From Paracoccus sp. DMF-8 (GTDB lineage: Bacteria; Pseudomonadota; Alphaproteobacteria; Rhodobacterales; Rhodobacteraceae), in assembly GCF_029309835.1 (NCBI RefSeq), contig NZ_JARJHL010000015.1, positions 1 to 64,000 on the forward strand: a stretch of 64,000 nt of DNA. Direction: 5' to 3'. Positions within the stretch are counted from its first letter, which is position 1. Each line of letters opens with the position of its first letter. The position numbers and the translations under genes were made by a program. Of this stretch, positions 1-8,622 are shown in pieces. The notes below the pieces were generated by a model. The model saw only the letters and a list, made by a program, of their open reading frames with translations, searched no databases and was not told the origin of the DNA.

Positions 1-59
1 GTCGCCGTTCAGTTACGTAGTACTAGGTTAAGAACGACTATACTCGTGTGACAGCACCT
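1..59 (+). other. Oxford Nanopore native adapter and barcode, not genomic
   Basis: Positions 6-19 match the inner part of the ONT ligation adapter. Positions 25-31 match the AAGGTTAA barcode flank. Positions 31-51 match native barcode 13 as I remember it, with three bases missing in the middle, and 52-59 are exactly CAGCACCT, the 3' barcode flank. Genomic sequence, still coding for AhpF, begins at 60. This is therefore an untrimmed read end at a contig edge. It also identifies the sequencing platform and explains the indels throughout the window. Confidence 0.93.
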
Positions 60-1499
60 AAGACGCCGGGGACCGAGGATCGCGCCGTGGCCGTCCATGA
101 CGATCTCGCCCCGCGCGGTCAGATCGACGACGCCTTTCAGCCAGTCGGTATTGGGCAGCAGGCCGATCTGGACGAAAATCCCCTGCACCTCCAGATCATG
201 CGCCTGATCGGCGGCACGGTCGCGCCAGGCAAGGCCGGTGACGCGGGCGCCGTCGCCCTTGACCTCGGTGGTCAGCGCATTGGTGATGACGGCGACATTC
301 GGCAGGCTGCGCAGTTTGCGCTGCAACACGTCATCGGCGCGCAGCACCTTGTCATATTCGATCAGCGTGACATGGCTGACGATGCCGGCCAGATCAATCG
401 CCGCCTCGACCCCCGAATTGCCGCCGCCGATCACCGCGACCGATTTGCCCTTGAACAGCGGGCCGTCGCAATGCGGGCAATAGGTCACGCCCTTGTTGCG
501 GTATTCCTGTTCGCCGGGCACCCCCATCGACCGCCAGCGCGCCCCGGTCGACAGGATCACGCTGCGCGCCGACAGGGTGGCGCCGCTTTCCAGCCCGATC
601 TGCACCAGATCGCCCGACAGGCTCAGCGATTTGGCGGTTTGCAGGGTCATGATGTCCACGTCATATTCGCGGATGTGGTTTTCCAGCGCCTGCGCCAGTT
701 TCGGCCCTTCGGTATGGGGGACGGAAATCAGGTTTTCGATGGACATGGTGTCCAGCACCTGCCCGCCAAGTCGTTCGGCGACGATGCCGGTGCGGATGCC
801 CTTGCGCGCGGCATAGATCGCGGCGGCTGCACCGGCAGGCCCGCCGCCGACGACCAGCACGTCATAGGTTTCCCGCGCCGCCAGCTTTTCGGCGTCGCGC
901 GCGGCGGCGCCGGTGTCGATCTTCGACAGGATTTCTTCCAGCGCCATGCGGCCCTGACCGAACACCTTGCCGTTCAGATAGATCGTCGGCACGGCCATGA
1001 CCTGCCGCTTTTCGACCTCTTGCTGGAAATCGGAACCGTCGATGGCGACATGCCGGATGCGCGGGTTCAGCACCGCCATCAGGTTCAGCGCCTGCACCAC
1101 GTCGGGGCAGTTCTGGCAGGATTGCGAGAAATAGGTTTCAAAGGTGAAATCGCCGGGCAGGTTGGCGATCTGGTCCAGAATCTCGCGTTCCGCCTTGGGC
1201 GGGTGGCCGCCGACCTGCAGCAGCGCCAGCACCAGCGATGTGAATTCATGCCCCATCGGCAGGCCCGCAAAGCTCAGCGAGATATCATGGCCGGGGCTGG
1301 TCAGCGAAAATGACGGGCGGCGGTCGTCCTGCCCGTCAAGGCTGACGGATACCTTGTCCGACAGTTCCGCGATTTCATGCAGCAAGCCCACCATCTCGGC
1401 CGATTTCGCCGATGCGCTGGTCGAGGCGATCGGCACGACCGGCCGCGTCAGCCGTTCCAGATAGGCACGCAACTGGGTTTTGAGATTGGCGTCAAGCAT
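60..1499 (-). CDS. ahpF: Alkyl hydroperoxide reductase subunit F (partial, contig edge)
   Basis: NAD(P)H-dependent flavoprotein that re-reduces the peroxiredoxin AhpC in the cytoplasm. The N-terminal tandem thioredoxin-fold region carries the CQNC redox pair. It is followed by an FAD-binding GGGPAG motif near residue 217, the thioredoxin-reductase-type CPHC pair, and an NAD-binding GGGNSG motif. About 480 of roughly 520 residues are present. Near the 3' end one extra C, in ATCCTCGG, shifts the frame; removing it restores the family sequence SVPGVF, after which the genomic sequence stops at the adapter. The last 40 or so residues, with the AGDC motif, are missing because of the contig edge and not because of mutation. 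It lies 142 bp downstream of ahpC on the same strand, so the two are probably co-transcribed. Confidence 0.95.
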
Positions 1500-1640
1500 G
1501 GGAAATCCTCGGGCGAATAAGGGGCGGATGGACGCCCCGCGCCGGTGGCGCGGGACGGGTTCAGGGCCGCAGACAAGCGGAAACCGGAAATCGTGAACTG
1601 CGGCCCATGAAGTCAGGACGATGACGTCACGGTGCGGCGA

Positions 1641-2202
1641 TCAGATCTTGCCGACCAGCTCCAGCCGAGGGGCCAGCGTCTGTTCGCCTTCCTGCCATTT
1701 GGCGGGGCAGACTTCGCCCGGATGGGCGCGGACATATTGCGCGGCCTTGATCTTGCGGACCAGATCGGTGGCGTCGCGGCCAATGCCTTCGGCGGTGATT
1801 TCCATCGCCTGAATGATGCCGTCCGGGTCGACGATAAAGGTGGCGCGGTCGGCCAGACCTTCTTCTTCGCGCATCGCGTCGAAGTTGCGGGTGATGATGC
1901 CCACCGGGTCGCCGATCATCGCATGTTGAATCTTGCCGATGGTGTCCGAGCTGTCATGCCAGGCCTTGTGGGTGAAATGGGTGTCGGTCGAAACCGAAAA
2001 CACCTCGACGCCCAGTTTCTGCAACTCGTCGTAATGGTCGGCGACGTCGCCCAGTTCGGTCGGGCAGACAAAGGTGAAGTCGGCCGGATAGAAAGAACAC
2101 CGCCCATTTGCCCGCGATATCGGCGTCCGAGACATTGATGAACTTGCCCTGCTTGAAGGCGGTGGCGGTAAAGGGTTTGATCCGGGTGTTGATAAGGGCC
2201 AT
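1641..2202 (-). CDS. ahpC: Alkyl hydroperoxide reductase subunit C (2-Cys peroxiredoxin)
   Basis: Typical 2-Cys peroxiredoxin that reduces H2O2, organic peroxides and peroxynitrite, with AhpF as its reductant. The start at 2202 gives the canonical N-terminus [11 protein letters not shown]. The peroxidatic cysteine is in FVCPTE and the resolving cysteine in VCPAKW near the C-terminus. The expected length is 187 residues. One extra T in the TTCTTTC stretch near 2093 breaks the frame between AVFF and YPADF; both halves are otherwise perfect family matches, so this is read as a sequencing indel. Gene order is ahpC then ahpF, as in most proteobacteria, with an OxyR-like site about 90-125 bp upstream. 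Confidence 0.95.
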
Positions 2203-2291
2203 GTGAACACCTGTCTGCTTGAAACGGTCGGGGCGGGGAATCGCCCGTATCCTCTGCGTTGCAGCATAGCGGTTGCGCGGCTTGGGGTGAA

Positions 2292-2328
2292 ATAGATCGG
2301 GCGGCAGATTTCGATAGGTTTTGGCTAT
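2292..2328. promoter_or_regulatory. OxyR-like binding site upstream of ahpC
   Basis: The OxyR consensus is four quarter-sites, ATAG-N7-CTAT-N7-ATAG-N7-CTAT. Here ATAG is at 2292-2295, ATAG at 2314-2317 and CTAT at 2325-2328, all at exactly the consensus spacing. Only the second quarter-site (2303-2306, GGCA) does not match. The site is 90 bp upstream of the ahpC start, a normal position for OxyR activation. No oxyR gene is seen in the window. Confidence 0.6.
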
Positions 2329-2390
2329 TGATAATTCCGCGGGTAATTTGCCCTGCCGTTGCCCGGTTCTGCCGTGATTTGATATTCGTA

Positions 2391-3464
2391 TTATAATTCA
2401 GTGCGTTGATCTGGTTTCGCGCCAAAGCGCCGGGCCAGAAAGGCGGCAATCGCTGCTTCGCCCATGGCGCAGGATTCCCGTAGCCGCTGGCGGTCGGGCT
2501 GCGACAAATCGTCCAGTCGGGACGGGCGCTTTTGCGGCAGCGCGGCGGCCCGGTCCAGCCAGTCGTCCGGCGCCTCTCCCGCCAGAAACCTGCCCACGGC
2601 CCGCAACTGGCGGCGGGGGTCCGCGACCAGCGATTCATAGGACAGATGGGCCAGATCGCCGGGCGGAATCGCCGCCATCGCCTGCGTGCCGCGCTGCATC
2701 ATCGCCGACCAGAAGGCGCCGACATCGGCCGGATCCGGGCGCGTGTCCAGAATCCGCGTGACCGGAAAGATCCGGCCCGAAGCCTGCAGCGCCCGCCAGA
2801 TCCGCCCCCGCCCGTAATGGCTGCCGGGTGCCATCAGGTCGATGCCAAGCGGGCGCAGGCGTTTCCACATCCAGACGGCGATGCGGGTCGCGGGGTAATC
2901 GGCCATCGACAGCACCGTATCCGGCCCGTTGCGGGTCAGCAGCAGGTGGCGCGCGCCGGGAAACAGGCGCAGCAGCGTGCGGGTCGCGATGATCGAGCCG
3001 CCCGATCTTTCGACCCAGACCCTGCGGCCCTGCTGCCGGGCCAGCGCCGAAAACAGGTCGCGATAATGCGCCCCCGCATCCTGACGCGGCGCGGCCAGCG
3101 CGCGCGATTGCAGCCAGTGAAACAGCGCGTCGGGATCGTCGGACAGATGGGGCAGGGCGATTTGCAGGATCGGCGGGCAGAACCACGGGTCAAACTGCGC
3201 CGGCCCCGCGCGCCCATACAGGAATTCGCGCGGCGCCCGGTCCGGGTTGGCGATGGCCGATGCAAAGCGCGTCGGCCGTGCCAGCCCGTGCCAGAACCGC
3301 CCTGCGCCGATCCGGCCTTGTGGAAAGGCGTTCGGGCCTGCGGTCGAAAACACCTCTGACAGGCTGAGGATGGCGGGGTGCAGGCGCAGGATATCCGACA
3401 GCAGCGTCGATCCGCAGCGGGCCGATCCCAGAACGAAACCGCCGTGAAGGGAATTGGCGCGCAT
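2391..3464 (-). CDS. Sulfotransferase family protein
   Basis: P-loop sulfotransferase of 357 residues, a family that moves a sulfuryl group from PAPS to an alcohol or amine. The 5'-phosphosulfate loop is GSARCGSTLLSDIL at residues 11-24, and the 3'-phosphate-binding segment is the LTRNGPDTVLS region near residue 180. I chose the ATG at 3464, which overlaps the TGA of the upstream TetR gene by one base (TGATG), so the two are probably translationally coupled. The acceptor cannot be read from sequence. Its link to the TetR regulator suggests it modifies, or is co-regulated with, the product of the divergent ketosynthase cluster. The fold assignment is secure; the pathway role is inference. Confidence 0.8.
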   Translation of the reverse strand: MRANSLHGGFVLGSARCGSTLLSDILRLHPAILSLSEVFSTAGPNAFPQGRIGAGRFWHGLARPTRFASAIANPDRAPREFLYGRAGPAQFDPWFCPPILQIALPHLSDDPDALFHWLQSRALAAPRQDAGAHYRDLFSALARQQGRRVWVERSGGSIIATRTLLRLFPGARHLLLTRNGPDTVLSMADYPATRIAVWMWKRLRPLGIDLMAPGSHYGRGRIWRALQASGRIFPVTRILDTRPDPADVGAFWSAMMQRGTQAMAAIPPGDLAHLSYESLVADPRRQLRAVGRFLAGEAPDDWLDRAAALPQKRPSRLDDLSQPDRQRLRESCAMGEAAIAAFLARRFGAKPDQRTEL

Positions 3465-4057
3465 CAGGTGCGGAACCGGGCCAGCATCATGTCCAGAATC
3501 GCCTCGGTCACATGGTTCAGGGGTTGCGGCGTCACCAGATCCAGCCGCCGCCCCAGATCCAGCGAGATCGCGCCATGGACCGCCAGATAAAGCTGTTCGG
3601 CCTGCGCCCAGGCCCGCGCGTCGTCGGTTTCCCCGGTCACTTCGCGCAGCATGTCGCGCAACTGGCCCAGCAGGAACCGGACAGAGGCCGTATACCAGTC
3701 GGGAAAGCTTTCGCGCTTGCGCGTGCCGCCGAACAGCGCCGCCCACAGCGCCGGATTGCGCTGCATGAAGGCGATATAGCGGCGCAAAAGTTCCTTGAGC
3801 CGGACATCGGGCGGGGCGCTTTCGGGCAGGTCGACAAAGATCAGCCGCAGGTCGGTCAGGGTGCGGCGGTTCACCTCGATCAGCAGGTCCGACATGGATT
3901 CAAAGACGTTGTAGATCGACGCCGCCGTATAGCCGACGCGCTTGGCAATGGCGCGCGCGGTCAGCGCATCGACGCCCTCGTCGCGCAGGATATCCTGTGC
4001 GGCGTCAAGGATGGCCTGTCGCAATTCCTCGCGGGGCAGGCGTTGGGGGCGGGCCAT
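3464..4057 (-). CDS. TetR/AcrR family transcriptional regulator
   Basis: The start at 4057 gives MARPQRLPREELRQAILDAA, a standard TetR N-terminus. Its helix-turn-helix is at residues 10-55 (LTARAIAKRVGYTAASIYNVF). The C-terminal part contains the TetR_C_33-like ligand-binding segment (LKELLRRYIAFMQRNPALWAALF), and total length is 197 residues. The gene sits between the sulfotransferase it overlaps and the divergent ketoacyl synthase. Two near-identical dyads in the shared promoter (4070-4082 and 4124-4138) are the obvious operators, so I infer autorepression and repression of the divergent operon. The inducer is unknown; an acyl-CoA-like ligand would fit the neighbours. Confidence 0.88.
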   Translation of the reverse strand: MARPQRLPREELRQAILDAAQDILRDEGVDALTARAIAKRVGYTAASIYNVFESMSDLLIEVNRRTLTDLRLIFVDLPESAPPDVRLKELLRRYIAFMQRNPALWAALFGGTRKRESFPDWYTASVRFLLGQLRDMLREVTGETDDARAWAQAEQLYLAVHGAISLDLGRRLDLVTPQPLNHVTEAILDMMLARFRT

Positions 4058-4069
4058 GTCGATCCTTTC

Positions 4070-4082
4070 TGAACAATGTTCA
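4070..4082. promoter_or_regulatory. TetR operator, site 1
   Basis: Perfect 13-bp inverted repeat TGAACA-A-TGTTCA, 13 bp upstream of the TetR start. It shares its TGAACA/TGTTCA arms with the second dyad at 4124-4138, which makes it a credible autoregulatory operator. Confidence 0.7.
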
Positions 4083-4091
4083 AAAATTCGC

Positions 4092-4120
4092 TTGACGGAA
4101 ACGGAAAGGCAAGGCAAATT
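4092..4120 (+). promoter_or_regulatory. Sigma70-like promoter for the ketosynthase operon
   Basis: TTGACG at 4092-4097 and CAAATT at 4115-4120 are separated by 17 bp. The predicted start site falls inside the second TetR dyad, so repressor binding would block transcription directly. The -10 match is weak. Confidence 0.45.
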
Positions 4121-4123
4121 TTG

Positions 4124-4138
4124 TTGAACAGTGTTCAA
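4124..4138. promoter_or_regulatory. TetR operator, site 2
   Basis: 15-bp inverted repeat TTGAACA-G-TGTTCAA. Its arms extend those of site 1 by one base pair on each side. The centre-to-centre distance is 55 bp, close to five helical turns, so two dimers could bind the same face. Confidence 0.72.
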
Positions 4139-4152
4139 TAATGGTGAACCCG

Positions 4153-5164
4153 ATGCTTTCCAAGGCCATGACGACGAATCGGCCAGCCGGGATGCGAATT
4201 CTGGGGACAGGGAAATACCTGCCTGTTCAAAGGGTTGGGTCGGATGAAATCGACGGGCGGCTTGGCTGGCCGCGCGGGACCACCGAAAACCGCTATGGTC
4301 TGGCGGCGCGTCATGTCGCAGGCGATGGCGAGACCAGTTCCATGATGGCGGCTCAGGCCGCGCGCATGGCGCTGGACAATGCCGGGCTGGACGCCCGCGA
4401 CCTCGATCTGATCCTTGGCGGCTGCGGCGTGATGGAACAGGCGATCCCGTCAACCGCGACGCTGGTGCAGGCGCGGCTTGGTCTGGGGGACACGGGCATT
4501 CCCGCCTATGACGTGAATGCGACCTGCCTGAGCTTTGTTCAGGCGCTGGATCTGGCCGCGATGAAGATCCGCTGCGGGCAGGCGCGGCATGTGCTGGTCT
4601 TCGCGGCCGATATCGCCTCGGTCGGGCTGGATTGGGCGGAACCCGATACGGCGGCGATCTTTGGCGATGGCGCGGCGGCGGTGGTGCTGGGCGCCGATGG
4701 CGACGGCCCGCTGGCCGCGCGGTTCGAAACCTATGGCGCGGCGCGCGATGCCTGCGTGCTGGAAGGTGGCGGCACCCGGATCACGGCGGCCGTGGACCCC
4801 GAGGCCGCGATCCGCGCATCCTATTTCCGCATGGACGGGCAGGCGGCCTTTCGCGCCGCCGCCCGCCATCTGCCGCGCTTTCTGAAACGCCTGCTTGGCG
4901 ATGCCGGGGCCAGCCTGTCGGATCTGGCCTGTATCGTGCCCCATCAGGCCAGCGGGCTGGCGCTGGAACATGGGCTTGCGCGGCTTGGCCTGCCGGTGCA
5001 GCGCGTCATCAAGACCTTCGCGCTATGGCAACCAGATCGCCGCATCCATCCCGACGGCGCTGCATACCGCGGTCGAGGAAGGCCGGATCCAGCGTGGCGA
5101 TCTGGTCTTGCTGCTTGGCACATCCGCCGGGGTGTCGATCGGCGGCATGGTGGTGCGTTACTGA
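4153..5164 (+). CDS. 3-oxoacyl-ACP synthase III-like ketosynthase (OleA-like)
   Basis: Thiolase-superfamily condensing enzyme that joins an acyl thioester to a second acyl unit through a cysteine nucleophile. The catalytic Cys is in DVNATCLSF, the His in IVPHQAS, and the Asn in GNQIAASIP. The Asn motif appears only after correcting a frameshift near 5020. The conserved start is MRILGTGKYLP, encoded from 4192. I prefer ATG 4153 because GGTGA lies just upstream; 4141, 4171 and 4192 are alternatives. Unlike primary FabH it sits in an operon with an SDR, a hydrolase and an adenylating enzyme, which points to a dedicated product. It overlaps the next gene by one base (TGATG). Confidence 0.85.
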
Positions 5165-6138
5165 TGGGCCGGGTTCTGGTCACAGGGGCAACCGGATGCC
5201 TTGGCGGCGCGCTGGTCCGCGCCTTGCTGGATCGTGGCGACAGCGTCATCGCGCAGGGCCGCGACCTGCGGGCCGGGGCCGCGCTTGGCCCATGCCGGGG
5301 CGCAGTTCCTGCCGCTGGACCTGTGCGATCCCGCGCCGCTGACCCCGCATCTGGCCGGGGTCGAGACGATCCACCATTGCGCTGCCCTGTCATCGGCATG
5401 GGGCCGGCCCGAGGATTTTCAGGCGATCAACGTCACCGCCACCCGTCGCCTGCTGATCGCCGCGCGCAGATCGGGGGTGCGGCGGTTCATCTTGCCTCGT
5501 CCCCGCAGCATTTACGTGGATGGCAGTGACCGGCTGAACCTGACCGAGGACGCGGCCCTGCCCACTCCGCTTCGCCAGCGATTACGCGCACCAAACACGC
5601 AGCCGAGGCGGCTGGTGCTGGCAGCCGACGGGCATGGGCTGCGCACCGCCGCGCTGCGGCCCCGTGCGATCTATGGCGCGGGGGACCGCGCGCTGCTGCC
5701 CTGGCTGGAAACCGCGATCCGGCGCGGCACCGTGCCGCTGATCGGCGGCGGGCGCAGCCTGATCGACGTCACCCATGTCAGCGATGCGGCCCATGCCATG
5801 CTGCTGGCGGCCGAGCGCGCGGATGCGGCGGGGGCCGGGCCTTCAACATCACCTCGGGGCGGGCCTATCCGTTCACCGAATTGCTGGATGCCGCCTGCGC
5901 GATCTATGACGCGCAGTGCTCGCCGCCGCGTGCTGCCCTATGGGCGTGGCGATGGCGCTGGCGGCGATGCTGGAAACGGCGCACCGGCGTGTTTCGCCCC
6001 GATATCGAACCCATTCTGGACGCGTCAGGCGGTCGCCTCTCTGGGCCGCAGCCTGACGCTGGACATCTCGGCCGCGCGGAAGGTTTGGGGTTCCTTCCAC
6101 GGGTCGAGCTGGCGCAGGGGATCCGCGACTATGCCTGA
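5164..6138 (+). CDS. NAD-dependent epimerase/SDR-type reductase (OleD-like), multiply frameshifted
   Basis: Extended short-chain dehydrogenase. The N-terminal Rossmann motif is GATGCLGGALVRALLD at residues 6-21, and the NTAT-type segment INVTATRRLL follows. The catalytic Tyr-Lys pair, SDYA-x-TK-HAAEA, is visible around 5590-5610 only after two small corrections. The ALRPRAIYGAGD segment is typical of 3-beta-HSD/OleD-like reductases. Frame changes occur near 5280, 5495, 5565, 5603, 5845 and 5930. Reading across them gives about 324 residues of continuous homology, so I treat them as sequencing indels. The likely role is reduction of the beta-keto product of the preceding ketosynthase. The start ATG overlaps the upstream stop. 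Confidence 0.75.
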
Positions 6139-7252
6139 GTTGCATCCCCTGCGCATCGGCCATTGCCGCGGCCCCGAATCCCTCACCCGGCGCGGCGGGC
6201 GCTGGCGCATCGCGACATTCCCGGCGGGCGCCGGCCTGATCCGCCACTGGCAGGGTGATGTGCTGTTCGATACGGGCTATGGCAGCGCCTTCTGGCGCGC
6301 GACGGCCCGCCTGCCGGAACGGCTGTATCGCTGGACGACGCCCGCGACGCTGTGCATGGGCGAACGCCTGCCCGAACAGTTGCGCCACATGGGCGCCCGG
6401 CCCGCGCTGGTCATCCTGTCGCATCTGCATGCCGATCACGTCGCGGGCCTGTTCGACATCCCCGACGTCCCGGTCCTGACATCGCGCGCGGCATTCGCGG
6501 CGCTGGAGCGGGGCGAGCGGCTGGCGACGCTGAAGGCCGGGGTGCCTGAGCCCCTGCGCCGCCGCCTGCGCGCCCTGTCCCCGCGCTTTGTCGAGGATTG
6601 CCCGCAGGTCGCCCCACCCCCCGGTTTCGCGGGTTTCGGCCCGGTCCATGACCTGCTGAACGATGGCCAGCTGCTGGCCGTGCCGCTGCCCGGACATGGC
6701 GCGGGGCAGTTCGGTCTTTACCTGCCCGACACGCCCGCAGGGCCGCAATTCCTGATCGCAGATGCCGCATGGAGCCGCGCCGCCCTGCGCGACGACGCCC
6801 CGCCGCCCGATCTGACCCTGAATCGCCCGGGGGATCGCGCGGCCTATCTGCAGACCTTCGCCCGCCTGCGCCGCCTGATGGCGGATCGCCCCGATATCAC
6901 GCTGTGGCCGTCCCATTGCGACGAAGCCTTTCCCGCCCGCGACCCGGCCCGCGCCGTGGAACCGGCGACGCTGTCACAGCCCCCGCATTCCCAAACGGCC
7001 GGTTCCGGCCCGGTCGGGAATATGCGGCAGCAGGCCGGATGGCCGTCTGCCGCACCTGCTGCCCCTGTCCTTTCCCAGTTCCCTGTTTCCCATTCCACTG
7101 TTTCCCGGTTCGATGTTCACCCGTTCCCTTCCGTTGGGGCAGTTCTGGACGGGGCCCCTGCACAGGGGGCCCTGGCTTTCCCGCATCGCGGCGATCCTGG
7201 GCGCGATCCGGCAGCACTGGCCGCCGCTTTCGAAACCCTTTCATCAAGGTGA
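6131..7252 (+). CDS. Metallo-beta-lactamase-fold hydrolase
   Basis: The start MPELHPLRIG overlaps the end of the SDR gene by 8 bases. The metal-binding signature HLHADH is near residue 98 and the PGHGAGQFGLYL motif near residue 200. A third ligand region, ADAAWS, follows, with WPSHCDE near residue 262. These are hallmarks of an MBL hydrolase acting on esters, lactones or thioesters; the substrate is unknown. The recognisable domain ends near 6960. The remaining 95 or so residues are Pro/Ser-rich and contain a 15-bp in-frame tandem repeat, so the true C-terminus may be earlier or hidden by an indel. The stop precedes the next gene by 4 bases. Confidence 0.78.
   Translation: MPELHPLRIGHCRGPESLTRRGGRWRIATFPAGAGLIRHWQGDVLFDTGYGSAFWRATARLPERLYRWTTPATLCMGERLPEQLRHMGARPALVILSHLHADHVAGLFDIPDVPVLTSRAAFAALERGERLATLKAGVPEPLRRRLRALSPRFVEDCPQVAPPPGFAGFGPVHDLLNDGQLLAVPLPGHGAGQFGLYLPDTPAGPQFLIADAAWSRAALRDDAPPPDLTLNRPGDRAAYLQTFARLRRLMADRPDITLWPSHCDEAFPARDPARAVEPATLSQPPHSQTAGSGPVGNMRQQAGWPSAAPAAPVLSQFPVSHSTVSRFDVHPFPSVGAVLDGAPAQGALAFPHRGDPGRDPAALAAAFETLSSR
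7071..7130. repeat. 15-bp tandem repeat inside the MBL gene 3' end
   Basis: Four degenerate 15-bp units start at 7071, 7086, 7101 and 7116. Units 1-3 share TTTCCC at their start, and their second halves vary around TTCCCTG. Because the period is a multiple of three, the repeat keeps the reading frame and encodes a short Phe/Ser/Val-rich stretch. Confidence 0.65.
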
Positions 7253-7256
7253 TGCC

Positions 7257-8557
7257 GTGACGCCCCTTTCCGCTTTCTGGCAGGCCCGCTATGGCCGAGG
7301 CTTCCCCACCCGCGACGCGGTCGCCGCCCATCAGGCGCGGGGCTGGACCGCCTGCGCCGCCAGATCATGCCGCAATCGCCCTTTTACGCCGCATATGCCG
7401 ACCGTCCCGTCGGGGAATGGCCGTTGATGAACAAGGCGCGGCTGATGCACCATTTCAGCGAAATCAATACCCGCAACCTGCCCCGCGACACCGCCCTTGC
7501 CGTCGCTCTGCAGGCCGAGGAAAGCCGCGATTTCACCCCCTGCTGGGCGAGCTGGCCGTGGGGCTTTCGACCGGCACATCGGGCCAGCGCGGGCTGTTTC
7601 TGACCAACAGGCGCGAGCGCGCGCTTGGGCTGCCACCATGCTGGGGCGGTTCTGGCCCGGCCCGCTGCTGTCGCGCCAGCGCATCGGTTTTTTCCTGCGC
7701 GCCAACAATGCGCTGTATGAAAGCCTTGGCAACCCGTTGATGCGGTTTGAATTTTACGACCTGCTGCAGCCGCTGGAAGATCACCTGCCCGCTCTCTGCC
7801 AATCAGGATCCGACCGTGCTGATCGCACCCGCCCAGATCCTGTGCAAACTGGCCGAGGCGCATCTGGCCCGCGTCCTGACCCTGCGCCCGCAGCGCGTGA
7901 TTTCCGTGGCCGAAGTGCTGTCGCCCGAAGACGCCGCCCTGATCGCCCGCGCCTTTGGCCGCGCCCCCGATCAGGTCTATCAATGCACCGAAGGGGTGCT
8001 TGGCCAGACCTGCCGCGCCGGAAACCTGCATCTGAACGAAGCATTCGTCCATTTCGACCGCGATGTGATCGACGCGGCGACCGGCGCCTCTTGCCCGATC
8101 ATCACCGATTTCACCCGCGAGACCCTGCCGATCCTGCGCTATCGGCTGGATGACGTGCTGATCCCCGACCCCGAGCCTTGCCCCTGCGGCTGCGCCAGCC
8201 AGCGCCTGAAACGGATCGAGGGGCGGGCCGATGATATCCTGTGGTGGGCCGCATCGAATGGGGCGCGGCGGATGATCCCGTCCGATGCGATCCGCCAGGC
8301 GATTGCCGTTCTCAGCGTGCCGGTGCGCGACTATCGCGCGATTCCAGGCGGATGGCGCGCTGACGATCTGGCTGGACACCGACGCCATCGGCGCGGCCGA
8401 ATCCGGCCTGCGCGCCGGGCTGACGCAGCTTGCCGCCCGCTTTGGCGCGCGCCCGCCGGTTATCCATATCCGTCGCGGCCTGCCCGCCGATCCCGGCGCC
8501 AAGCGCCGCCGCGTCATCAACATCCCCGACAGCGCCCCCGCCCTGCAAACCGCCTGA
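7257..8557 (+). CDS. PaaK/coenzyme F390 synthetase-like adenylate-forming enzyme
   Basis: Member of the phenylacetate-CoA-ligase branch of the ANL superfamily. The nucleotide-binding motif GLSTGTSGQRGLFL is read across an indel near 7545. Later come QCTEGVLGQTC, the acceptor-site segment ITDFTRETLPILRYRLDD, and a C-terminal GRADDIL hinge-like motif. I chose GTG 7257 because AAGGTG lies five bases upstream and the protein then begins like its relatives. Frame changes near 7340, 7545, 7620, 7790 and 8343 are read as indels; the corrected length is about 433 residues. It would activate an acid, possibly the beta-hydroxy or beta-keto product of the upstream enzymes. It is the last gene of the operon. 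Confidence 0.78.
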
Positions 8558-8622
8558 CGCTTGCCTTTGATCGCCCGGTTTGGCTAAGGGCGTGCGGGAG
8601 CAAAGGGGGTCAGGGGGCGCGG

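Noticed and set aside
5201..7252. A single fused SDR-hydrolase protein
   Set aside because: The apparent fusion arises because an indel in the SDR gene puts it in frame with the hydrolase; the SDR stop at 6138 and the hydrolase start at 6131 are both well supported.
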